From NCBI GenBank assembly GCA_938003595.1, contig CALKYH010000093.1, positions 1 to 29,833 of the forward strand: a stretch of DNA of 29,833 nt. The letters run 5' to 3'. Under the pieces are notes generated by a model, which was not told the origin of the DNA, searched no databases, and saw only the letters and a program-made list of their open reading frames with translations. The DNA comes from an uncultured bacterium. Lineage in GTDB: Bacteria; Planctomycetota; Phycisphaerae; Phycisphaerales; UBA1924. The position numbers and the translations under genes were made by a program. Of the stretch, positions 6,400 through 13,326 are shown piece after piece. Position 1 is the stretch's first letter. Every line of letters begins with the position of its first letter.

Positions 6400-7611
6400 T
6401 CAGGGCGCGCAGTCGGTGCGGTTGAACTCGCCGAGCAGCGTGTTGAGGTCGGCGAAGTCCACATCGCCGTCGCCGTCGATGTCCGCGACGCAGGGCGTGC
6501 CGCCGCCGCCGCCGCCGCCGTTCAGGAACACCGCCACGCTGTCCGCGTCGCGATTGGTGGCCGCGATGTCGATGTCGCCGTCGCCGTCGACATCGCCCTT
6601 CGCCAGGGCGCTGGTGAAGGCGCCGCTGGCCAGGACCTGGGCGGCGCCGGGGAACGCGGCGGCGCCGGTGTTGGTCATCACCGAGACCGTGCCGGAGGTC
6701 GAGCCGGCGGTGGCGATGTCCAGGTCGCCGTCGCCGTCGAAGTCGGCGGCGACGATCGGGCCGAGGTTGACCGAGCCGGAGGCGTAGAGCGTGGAGCCGC
6801 CGAAGGCGCCGGCGCTGTTGAGGAAGATGGAGACGGCGTTGTCGGTCGCGGCCGCGATGTCGACATCGCCGTCGTTGTCGAAGTCGCCGGTGGCGACGCC
6901 CTCAGGGCGGACATTGGGGTTGGTGTTCACGGTCACAGCGGCGAACGAGGCGCCGTTGTTGGTGATGACCGAGAGGGTGCGGTCGTCGTGGTTGGTGACG
7001 ACGACATCGAGGTCGGCGTCGCCGTCGAAGTTGCCGAACGCCGCGGCCCGGGGGTCGGCGCCGACGCCGACGGTGGTGGCGGTGAACACGCCGTTGCCGG
7101 CGTTGCGGAGCATCGAGGCGGAGTTCGAGTCGCGGTTCGCGACCGCCAGGTCCATGTCGCCGTCGTTGTCCATGTCGCCGACGGACATGCCGCGGGGGTT
7201 GGCGCCGACCGTGGTGAGCGAGCCGAGCGAGAACACCAGGCCGCCGTTGTTGGTGACGACGCGGACGGCGCCGGAGTTCTGGTAGGCCACGGCCAGGTCG
7301 ACATCGCCGTCGCCGTCGAAGTTGGCGGCGACGAGGGAGCCGGCGCCGACGCCGGAGCCGAGCAGGATCTGGCCCGCGAGCGTGAAGGCGCCGCCGCTGT
7401 TGGTGTAGAACTGGATCTTGTCCAGGTTGTCGCTGACGACGGCCATGTCCAGGTCGCCGTCGTTGTCGAGGTCGGCGAAGGCGACGCCGTCGGGCCGGTC
7501 GCCGGTGGCGTAGAGGACGGCCGGGTCGAACGCGGCCTGGGCGGTGGAGGCGAGCAGGCCGGCGGTCAGGACGACGGCGGCGGCGCGCAGCGACAGAGCA
7601 TTGAGTTCCAT
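6400..7611 (-). CDS. Secreted FG-GAP/VCBS beta-propeller protein with dockerin-like tail
   Basis: A 403-residue exported protein. It has a signal peptide with likely cleavage after AQA (about residue 26), then about seven FG-GAP repeats, each carrying a calcium-loop core of the type DxDNDGDxD (for example near LDNDGDLDMAV, FDGDGDVDLAV, DVDGDGDIDIAA), predicting one seven-bladed propeller. A seven-Gly linker leads to a single C-terminal EF-loop unit framed by cysteines (CVAD...FADLNTLLGEFN...C), the GC-type dockerin-like tail of planctomycetes. The start at 7611 has GAGGAG upstream. Transcription probably depends on the sigma54 promoter at 7696-7712, and the regulator gene lies next door. The likely role is a calcium-dependent surface or extracellular binding protein; the ligand is unknown. 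Confidence 0.88.
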   Translation of the reverse strand: MELNALSLRAAAVVLTAGLLASTAQAAFDPAVLYATGDRPDGVAFADLDNDGDLDMAVVSDNLDKIQFYTNSGGAFTLAGQILLGSGVGAGSLVAANFDGDGDVDLAVAYQNSGAVRVVTNNGGLVFSLGSLTTVGANPRGMSVGDMDNDGDMDLAVANRDSNSASMLRNAGNGVFTATTVGVGADPRAAAFGNFDGDADLDVVVTNHDDRTLSVITNNGASFAAVTVNTNPNVRPEGVATGDFDNDGDVDIAAATDNAVSIFLNSAGAFGGSTLYASGSVNLGPIVAADFDGDGDLDIATAGSTSGTVSVMTNTGAAAFPGAAQVLASGAFTSALAKGDVDGDGDIDIAATNRDADSVAVFLNGGGGGGGTPCVADIDGDGDVDFADLNTLLGEFNRTDCAP

Positions 7612-7695
7612 GGTGGGTCTCCTCGAACAGGGTTGAAAGGGACTGTTGACTTCGTTCCTGAGCTCGACGCGTTGTCGTGCTCTGCAAGGAGAGAA

Positions 7696-7712
7696 GGCAA
7701 AGGCCGTGCCAA
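7696..7712 (-). promoter_or_regulatory. Sigma54 (-24/-12) promoter of the FG-GAP exoprotein gene
   Basis: On the minus strand TTGGCACG runs into GCCT and TTGC. TGGCAC is at 7711-7706 and TTGC at 7700-7697, exactly 5 nt apart, so the invariant GG and GC are 12 bp apart. This matches the sigma54 consensus at nearly every position. Transcription would start near 7685, with a leader of about 73 nt ending in a GAGGAG ribosome site. No competing sigma70 promoter is obvious. Confidence 0.8.
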
Positions 7713-7764
7713 TCGAGATTTTCCTGAATCGACCTGCAATCCCAGCGCAAGAGGGGCGCCGAGT

Positions 7765-7797
7765 GGCTGAAATCCCACGGATCGGAGGATCTCAGCC
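7765..7797. promoter_or_regulatory. 11-bp-arm dyad, candidate enhancer site for the sigma54 regulator
   Basis: GGCTGAAATCC (7765-7775) and GGATCTCAGCC (7787-7797) form an inverted repeat with one mismatch and an 11-bp spacer. Its centre is about 95 bp upstream of the predicted sigma54 start, the usual distance for an NtrC-type upstream activating sequence. Because it also lies just after the stop of the preceding gene it could instead be an RNA hairpin, but no T-run follows it on the minus strand. Confidence 0.5.
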
Positions 7798-7811
7798 GCG
7801 CCGGTGGCGCG

Positions 7812-9296
7812 TCACTGACAAGTCATGTTGAAGTTGGACACGACCAGGTTGAGGTCGGCGAAGTTCACCAGACCATCGCCGTTCACATCGCCGTCCTCGT
7901 TCCCCGTATTGAAGTACGAGACCACGAGGTTGAGGTCGGTGAAGTTCACGGCGCAGTCGCCGTTGAGGTCGCCGACCAGGGCGGGCCCCAGCGCGGCGCG
8001 GTCGGCGCTGTTGATGACGCCGTCGCCGGTGACATCGTGGACATTGAAGGCGCTGGCAAAGGAGACCACGGTCACGGAGCCGTTGACGCTCCCGTCGCCG
8101 TCCTGGCTTCCGCCATCCAGCGACGCGATCTCGCTGTCGATCTGGCCCTGATCCATCGCGTTCACGACGCCGCCGCCGTCGAAGTCGCCCACGCGCTCGT
8201 CGAAGCCGACATCGGTCCAGGCGTAGTAGTAGGGGGCCTGCAGCGTGGTGTAGGTGGAGCCGAAGAGGGCGTAGACATCCCAGTCGGCCGGCCGGAGGTT
8301 GTCCTCGCTGTCGCGCCCGTCCCAGCGATCGATCAGCTCGAAGGCGCATCCATTGGGGATGTTCTTCGAGGCGCTGTCGATCACATCCTGCAGCGCTTCC
8401 TGCACGCAGTTCTGATTGCCGACATTCAGGTCGATCGCCTGGGGCGCCGCCCCGGCGAGCAGCCCCGCGCCGACGGGCGTCAGGGGGTACACGAGCGAGA
8501 CCGTCGTGGTGTCGGACTGCGTGTCGTGCCGGAACCGAGCCTTCACGATCGGGTCGTAACGCCCGGGGAACGAGCCGCCGAACACGGCGCTGACGCTCTC
8601 GAAGCCGCCGGCCCGCTGGAAGAAGCGCCCGCTCACGATCCAGGTGTCGCCGGCCCCGAAGCTCGCGGGCGTCGGGTCGCCGAAGGTGTTGACCACGGTC
8701 ACATTGAAGCAGCCGCAGAAGGAGAGGACGAACTCGGCCCCGGAGCGCTCGATCTGCGGCGCGCTGGCGAACTGCGTGTTGAGGTCCTGGCCGTCGCGCG
8801 CCATGCGCTCCGAGATGGAGCCGTACGGCACGGCGCCGAACCGTCCGACATTCGCGAGGTAGCGGAACAGCGCCGGATCGCCGCACTCGCCGCCGGTGTT
8901 GCGGTCGCGATCGACATCCAGCTCGAGGAAGCCGTGCAGCGGCGACGGGCCGAAGCGGAAGGGATTGAAGGGCTGACCGCCCAGGACATTGCCGGGAGGG
9001 TTCACCACGCCGGCGAAGACCAGGTCGATCCGCAGGATGTCGCCGCTGTCGTTGATCTGGTCCCAGTCGCCGGCGTAGGGGTCCGCGACCGGGTTCGTGG
9101 CGATCCACGGTCCGATCGACAGACTCAGCAGGTCCGGCATGACCATCGCCGGGTTCAGCGTCCCGTCGTTCCCGACATCGGTGCGCCGGATCACGGCGTC
9201 CCCGGCGGCGTCGGTGAGGACCCGCGGGCCATTGCCGAGCGCCGCGGCGCCGCCGGCGATGGCCGCGATCCACGCCATGGAGCGTCGAGCGGTCAT
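7812..9296 (-). CDS. Secreted protein with four calcium-loop (dockerin-like) repeats
   Basis: A 494-residue protein beginning MTARRSMAWIAAIAGG, a short Ala-rich export signal (Met7 at 9278 is an alternative start). The long middle domain (about 30-360) is unrecognised; it contains a cysteine-rich patch (FCGCFN) and the segment FLELDVDRDRNTGGEC, which suggests a beta-sandwich handling calcium. The C-terminal part has four EF-loop-like units (near GDFDGGGVVN, DVTGDGVIN, GDLNGDCAVNFTDLN and GDVNGDGLVNFADLN), the last two forming a dockerin-like pair. Its ATG overlaps the stop of the sigma54 response regulator in an ATGA (9293-9296), so a surface protein is translated together with its putative regulator. 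Function is unknown. Confidence 0.82.
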   Translation of the reverse strand: MTARRSMAWIAAIAGGAAALGNGPRVLTDAAGDAVIRRTDVGNDGTLNPAMVMPDLLSLSIGPWIATNPVADPYAGDWDQINDSGDILRIDLVFAGVVNPPGNVLGGQPFNPFRFGPSPLHGFLELDVDRDRNTGGECGDPALFRYLANVGRFGAVPYGSISERMARDGQDLNTQFASAPQIERSGAEFVLSFCGCFNVTVVNTFGDPTPASFGAGDTWIVSGRFFQRAGGFESVSAVFGGSFPGRYDPIVKARFRHDTQSDTTTVSLVYPLTPVGAGLLAGAAPQAIDLNVGNQNCVQEALQDVIDSASKNIPNGCAFELIDRWDGRDSEDNLRPADWDVYALFGSTYTTLQAPYYYAWTDVGFDERVGDFDGGGVVNAMDQGQIDSEIASLDGGSQDGDGSVNGSVTVVSFASAFNVHDVTGDGVINSADRAALGPALVGDLNGDCAVNFTDLNLVVSYFNTGNEDGDVNGDGLVNFADLNLVVSNFNMTCQ

Positions 9297-10759
9297 CGCG
9301 CGGTCGCCTCCTGCGGGTGCGTGTCGAGGCCGAACCGCTCGATGCGGTAGCGGAGGGCGCCGCGATTGAGGCCGATGAGCTTGGCGGCCATCGAGACATT
9401 GCCCCGGGCGTGGCGCAGGGCCTGCTCGATGATGGATTTCTCGATGCTCTCGATATCCACGGGGCCGTCGTCGAAGTCGCACACGAAGCGCTCGCTCGGC
9501 GCCGTCGGCACGCCCGCTCCCGCCGGCGTTCCCACGCCGATCGGAGCCGGCGCCGCTGCGTCCAGCCCCAGCCGGGCCGCGCTGATCGTGTCGTCGTCGC
9601 AGAGGATGCAGGCGCGCTTGATGGCGTTCAGGAGCTCGCGGACATTGCCGGGCCAGGGGTGACGCAGCAACGCGGCGCGGGCGTCGGCCGCCAGCGTGCG
9701 GCCGGGTCGGCCCTGCTGCTCGCTGAGGCGACGGAGCGACGCCTCGGCGATGAGCAGGACATCCTCGCCGCGTTCGCGCAGCGCGGGGATGCGGATGGTC
9801 AGTGCATTGAGCCGGTAGAGCAGGTCGCGTCGGAACGCGCCCTGGGCGACGCGCTCCTCGAGGTTGAGATTCGTGGCGGCGACGATGCGCGCCCGCGCCG
9901 TGCGCTCCTTGGTGCCGCCGATCCGCCGGAAGCGGCCCTTCTCGACGACGATGAGCAGCTTCGCCTGCATCTCGAGGGGCATCTCGCCGATCTCGTCGAG
10001 GAAGATCGTGCCGCCCTCGGCCATCTCGAAGAGCCCGGGCCGCGCGTCCTTGGCGTCGGTGAAGGCGCCCTTCTCGTGGCCGAACAGCTCGCCCTCGATG
10101 AGCGACGCGGGCAGCGCCGCGCAGTTCACATGCACGAACGGGGCCGCGTCCTTGCCCTTTGAGGCAGGGTCGCAGCGGTGGATGTACTGAGCCAGCACGC
10201 CCTTGCCGGCGCCGGTCTCGCCCAGCAGCAGGATGGCCGGCAGCTCGCCGCCGTCGCCCGGGGGCGGCACGGGCATGGCCGCGAACCGCGCCGCCAGCGA
10301 GAGGGCCTGTGTCCACGCGGGGCTCTTGCCCAGCGCCTCGCCGCCGTCGCTGCGGACGCGCTCGAGCCGCTCGTACAGGCGGACCCGCGAGCGCAGCCGG
10401 CGGTTCTCGAGCGACTTCCGCACCACGAGGTTGAGTTCATCGAGGCTGATCGGCTTCTGGAGGTACTCGTCGGCCCCGCGCTTCATGGCGTCGACGGCGG
10501 AGTCCACCGTGCCGTAGGCGGTCATGACGATCACCACGCCGTCGTAGCCGTCCTCCCGGAGTTTGGCCAGGAAGTCGATCCCGGATTCCCCGACGAGGTT
10601 CACATCGGTGATGACGGCGTCGAATTCCTTCGCGGCGGCGGCCTCCCGGGCGTCCTTCAGGCACGCCGCCTCGGCCACGGTGTGCCCGTCCATCTCCAGG
10701 CTCTGCCGGATGGAAGAGCGGAGAGTTCGTTCATCCTCGATGACCAGGATCGTCGCCAG
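9293..10759 (-). CDS. Sigma54-dependent response regulator, NtrC/ZraR type
   Basis: A 488-residue activator with three domains. The receiver (1-120) has phospho-acceptor Asp52 (ITDVN), Thr80 (VIVMTAYG) and Lys102 (QKPIS). The AAA+ domain has Walker A GETGAGKG, the sigma54-contact loop as GAFTDA instead of the common GAFTGA, Walker B IFLDEIGEM, the RRDLLYRLN arginine segment and WPGNVREL. The C-terminal Fis-type HTH is ARGNVSMAAKLIGLNRGALRYRI. It should activate sigma54 promoters after phosphorylation by the kinase encoded just upstream. No ATG, GTG or TTG fits the receiver's first strand. A CTG at 10759 with GGAG 6 nt upstream does, giving MATILVIEDE; the first in-frame ATG is 10846, deep inside the kinase gene. 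The two genes overlap by about 29 bp. Confidence 0.92.
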   Translation of the reverse strand: MATILVIEDERTLRSSIRQSLEMDGHTVAEAACLKDAREAAAAKEFDAVITDVNLVGESGIDFLAKLREDGYDGVVIVMTAYGTVDSAVDAMKRGADEYLQKPISLDELNLVVRKSLENRRLRSRVRLYERLERVRSDGGEALGKSPAWTQALSLAARFAAMPVPPPGDGGELPAILLLGETGAGKGVLAQYIHRCDPASKGKDAAPFVHVNCAALPASLIEGELFGHEKGAFTDAKDARPGLFEMAEGGTIFLDEIGEMPLEMQAKLLIVVEKGRFRRIGGTKERTARARIVAATNLNLEERVAQGAFRRDLLYRLNALTIRIPALRERGEDVLLIAEASLRRLSEQQGRPGRTLAADARAALLRHPWPGNVRELLNAIKRACILCDDDTISAARLGLDAAAPAPIGVGTPAGAGVPTAPSERFVCDFDDGPVDIESIEKSIIEQALRHARGNVSMAAKLIGLNRGALRYRIERFGLDTHPQEATAR

Positions 10760-12293
10760 ATGTCGCTCCGTTCCGGTTGAGCCCAGCCATTTGGCTGATC
10801 TCAGCCACCTGCCCTGATTGAATGCCGCCAAGGGGGAGGCGGACAATGAAGGTCGTTCCGCGATTTTCGGCCGTCTCCACGAGGATCTGGCCGCCGTGCT
10901 GCTTCACGGTCTGGAGTGCAGATGCAAGGCCTATGCCATTGCCGTCCTTTTTGGTCGTGAAGTAGGGGCGGAAGACCTTCTCGAGCAGGTCAGGGGGGAT
11001 TCCCGGACCCTGGTCGCTGATCGCGATGTCCCAGGTTCCGGCCTGGGCGTCGGCGTTGGTCCGGACCAACACCTGCCCTCCGGCGGGCGACGCCTGCAGG
11101 GCGTTGGTCAGGATGGCGACGATCGCGTGCTCCAGGTGCCGGGAGTCGTACCAGGCGGTGGGGGGCGCCTCCGTCGTGTCGCAGCGGAGGGCGACCTCGC
11201 GCATGCGGGCCAGGGGTGTGTGGCTCTCGGCGATGCCCTCGAGCCAGCGAGCGGGCGCCGCCTCGCGGGGCTCGACCTTCAGCGGCGAGGTCGCTCGCAG
11301 CAGCTCGCCGAGCCACTGGTTGAAGCGGTCCACCGTCTGCATGATCTCGGTCTGGTCGGTGTGGATCGGAGAGCCCGGCTCCGCCCGCCTCCGGGACAGT
11401 TCAGCGACGCTGCGGATCCCGGCCAGGGGATTGCGGATGTTGTGGGCGATGCGGCGGACCATCTCGCCGACGGCGGCGAGCCGCTCCCGCTCCACGGCCT
11501 CCTCCTGCATCCGTGCGATCGCCCCGGACATGTGCTGGACCTCGCGAGCCAGCTGCCCGAGTTCGTCCTCGCCCTCGACGGCCACGGTGTAGGAGAAGTT
11601 GCCCTTTCCGATCTCCGCGGCGGCCCGGCGCAGCTCCCCGACCGGCTTCACCACCCAGCGCTGGACCAGCATCGCCGTGAGCGCCACGAACAGAAGCGTG
11701 CCCGCGATTCCGGAGGCGAGGATGACGGAGTGCATGCGGCGCATCGCCGTGGCGTGGTCGAATGCGTACCCGGCGTTCTCCAGCAGACGGCCCTCGATCC
11801 GCTCGATGAGTTCGTGGATCTCGTAGTGAGCAAGCCCCGCGGCTCGCCCGGCCTCGAGATCGCCGCGCTCGAACCACGCGGCCGCGAGAGCCCAGGACTC
11901 CTCGATCCGGCTGTGCAGATTTCTTGCGGTGCTGATGCCCACGGTCTGGGCGAGCAACCGCCGGTCGAGCAGGGCGTCCAGATCGGCGCGGACCGCCGGG
12001 AGCCGCTCTTCGTAGGCGGCGGCGAGTTGGCCCCGTTCCCGTGGGTCCACCAGGTCAGGGTCCACCGCGTCCACGCCGGGGACATCGCGCCCCGGGCCGG
12101 GGAGCAGGCGGGTCAGGGCGCCGACATCCCGCTTGAGACGGGTGAGCGAGGACATGACCTCGGCGCTGGAGCGGAGCGGCTCGACGATCTCGCGTTCCAG
12201 GACCCGCCCGAAGAACAGGGCGGACCCCAGCCCGATCGCCACCGTCAGCCCCAGCAGCGCGAGCAGCACGGTGAACTTGGTCTGGATCGTCAT
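10731..12293 (-). CDS. Membrane sensor histidine kinase (HAMP, HisKA, HATPase)
   Basis: A 520-residue two-transmembrane kinase. TM1 is at about residues 7-29, a roughly 160-residue helical extracytoplasmic sensor follows, TM2 is at about 190-212, and then HAMP (212-263, with KPVGELRRAAAEIGKGNF). The dimerisation helix carries His284 in RRIAHNIRNPL, an NtrB/ZraS-like H-box. The ATPase domain shows the N-box (ILTNALQ), G1 (DQGPGIPP), F-box (VFRPYFTTKK) and G2 (GNGIGLAS). It should autophosphorylate in response to an unknown external signal and pass phosphate to the overlapping response regulator. It starts 22 bp after the pseudopilin gene, so the envelope protein, the sensor and the regulator appear to be one operon. 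Confidence 0.93.
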   Translation of the reverse strand: MTIQTKFTVLLALLGLTVAIGLGSALFFGRVLEREIVEPLRSSAEVMSSLTRLKRDVGALTRLLPGPGRDVPGVDAVDPDLVDPRERGQLAAAYEERLPAVRADLDALLDRRLLAQTVGISTARNLHSRIEESWALAAAWFERGDLEAGRAAGLAHYEIHELIERIEGRLLENAGYAFDHATAMRRMHSVILASGIAGTLLFVALTAMLVQRWVVKPVGELRRAAAEIGKGNFSYTVAVEGEDELGQLAREVQHMSGAIARMQEEAVERERLAAVGEMVRRIAHNIRNPLAGIRSVAELSRRRAEPGSPIHTDQTEIMQTVDRFNQWLGELLRATSPLKVEPREAAPARWLEGIAESHTPLARMREVALRCDTTEAPPTAWYDSRHLEHAIVAILTNALQASPAGGQVLVRTNADAQAGTWDIAISDQGPGIPPDLLEKVFRPYFTTKKDGNGIGLASALQTVKQHGGQILVETAENRGTTFIVRLPLGGIQSGQVAEISQMAGLNRNGATSGDDPGHRG

Positions 12294-12315
12294 GGCCGAG
12301 AGTCAGCGCCGCGCG

Positions 12316-13119
12316 TTACGGCCGGGGCTGCCAGCCCCAGCGCCAGTCGGACTCTTCGAGCGGGCGGTCGGAGGCCGACACGCTGCCGTCGATGAACGCG
12401 ACATTCATGCGTCCGCCGTGACGAGCGCCCGGGAACCAGTACTGGTCGCCGGCGAACACGGCCATGCTGTCGAGGGCGGGCGCCGAGAAGATCGTCTGGC
12501 GGTCCTGCTGCGCCGCGGCGCGCCCGTCGATGTCCCACAGCAGCGGCGTCCGACCCTGGGCCAGAACGGCGCTGTTCAGCTGCACTTCCTTGGAGCGAGG
12601 GCGATCCAGGGCATCGAGGTACTCGATCCGCAGCAGACGCATGTTGAAGCCGAAGGAGAGGTTCTCCGTCGGTCCGACGGCGCCGGCCTGACAGGGCACA
12701 TTGCGGCGGAGCGTCACCGGTCCGCCGATCTCGGAGCAACGCATCGGGTCGACGCCGGTCTCGTCGGGCCGCTCGTGCACATCGACATCGCCGAAGGCCC
12801 AGAACTCGTCCACGCCGTACTGGCTCTCGACGAAGGTCTCGAGCGAGAAACGGCTCCGGCCGTAGCGTGTGCGGTCGTCGCCTCGGTCGCCGTGGAGCTC
12901 GTCGTTGGCGAACACGGCGAAGTCGAACGCGACGCTGCGGAGCGACGACTGGCAACGGAAGCCGCGCGCCCGCTCCATCGCGAACCCGATCGTCGGCAAC
13001 AGGATCGCCAGCAGCGCGACAATGACGCCGCCGGCGACCATCAGCTCCACGACGGTGAAACCGGCGCGCTGATGGGTCGCGGGACGAAGAACGGATTGAC
13101 GCGAGCGACCAGCCGTGAT
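12316..13119 (-). CDS. Pseudopilin-like protein with H-x9-DG motif (DUF1559-like), non-standard start
   Basis: A type IV pilin-like protein: basic leader, prepilin cleavage site G|FTVVE, and a 20-residue hydrophobic helix (LMVAGGVIVALLAILLPTIG). A soluble domain follows. Near the C terminus H-GGRMNVAFI-DG is the exact H-x9-DG motif of the large planctomycete family of secreted prepilin-like proteins. The cleavage site lies upstream of every ATG, GTG or TTG codon except a GTG inside the VVEL motif, so the true start must be unusual. The ATC at 13119 (GAGGAG 4 nt upstream), giving a 267-residue precursor with a 20-residue leader, fits best; the ACG at 13116 (7 nt spacing) is the alternative. 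It heads the kinase/regulator operon and might be part of, or sensed by, that system. Confidence 0.8.
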   Translation of the reverse strand: MTAGRSRQSVLRPATHQRAGFTVVELMVAGGVIVALLAILLPTIGFAMERARGFRCQSSLRSVAFDFAVFANDELHGDRGDDRTRYGRSRFSLETFVESQYGVDEFWAFGDVDVHERPDETGVDPMRCSEIGGPVTLRRNVPCQAGAVGPTENLSFGFNMRLLRIEYLDALDRPRSKEVQLNSAVLAQGRTPLLWDIDGRAAAQQDRQTIFSAPALDSMAVFAGDQYWFPGARHGGRMNVAFIDGSVSASDRPLEESDWRWGWQPRP

Positions 13120-13258
13120 CAGTCTCCTCGGGACGCCGCAGGGCGCGTCGCCCCTCTGTATCGGCGAGCAGAGTGTACCGCAAGCAATGGGGGATTGGAA
13201 GGGACTTTTCGGGGACCTGCCCTTCGGTGGCGGATATCAGCCAGCTCTGACGGGCACG

Positions 13259-13288
13259 AAAAAAGGGCGGCGCACCGCTGCGCCGCCC
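13259..13288 (-). terminator. Intrinsic terminator after the S46 peptidase gene
   Basis: A perfect 10-bp GC-rich stem (13265-13274 with 13279-13288, CCGC on the plus strand as loop), followed on the minus strand by six T (13264-13259). It lies about 38 bp beyond the S46 stop and insulates the pseudopilin/kinase operon. The rest of the gap to 13120 contains no gene; a TACACT motif on the minus strand there (about 13165) could be a -10 for the operon, but no good -35 goes with it. Confidence 0.88.
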
Positions 13289-13326
13289 TGGGTCTATTGC
13301 GGGACCGCCCGGACGGGCGGCCATTC

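Noticed and set aside
6501..6522. Trinucleotide run as a mobile or CRISPR-like repeat
   Set aside because: It is a simple GCC/GGC codon run that encodes a Gly linker between two protein domains.
10846..10846. ATG at 10846 as the start of the response regulator
   Set aside because: It would add 29 residues before the receiver domain, has no ribosome site and lies 116 bp inside the kinase coding sequence.
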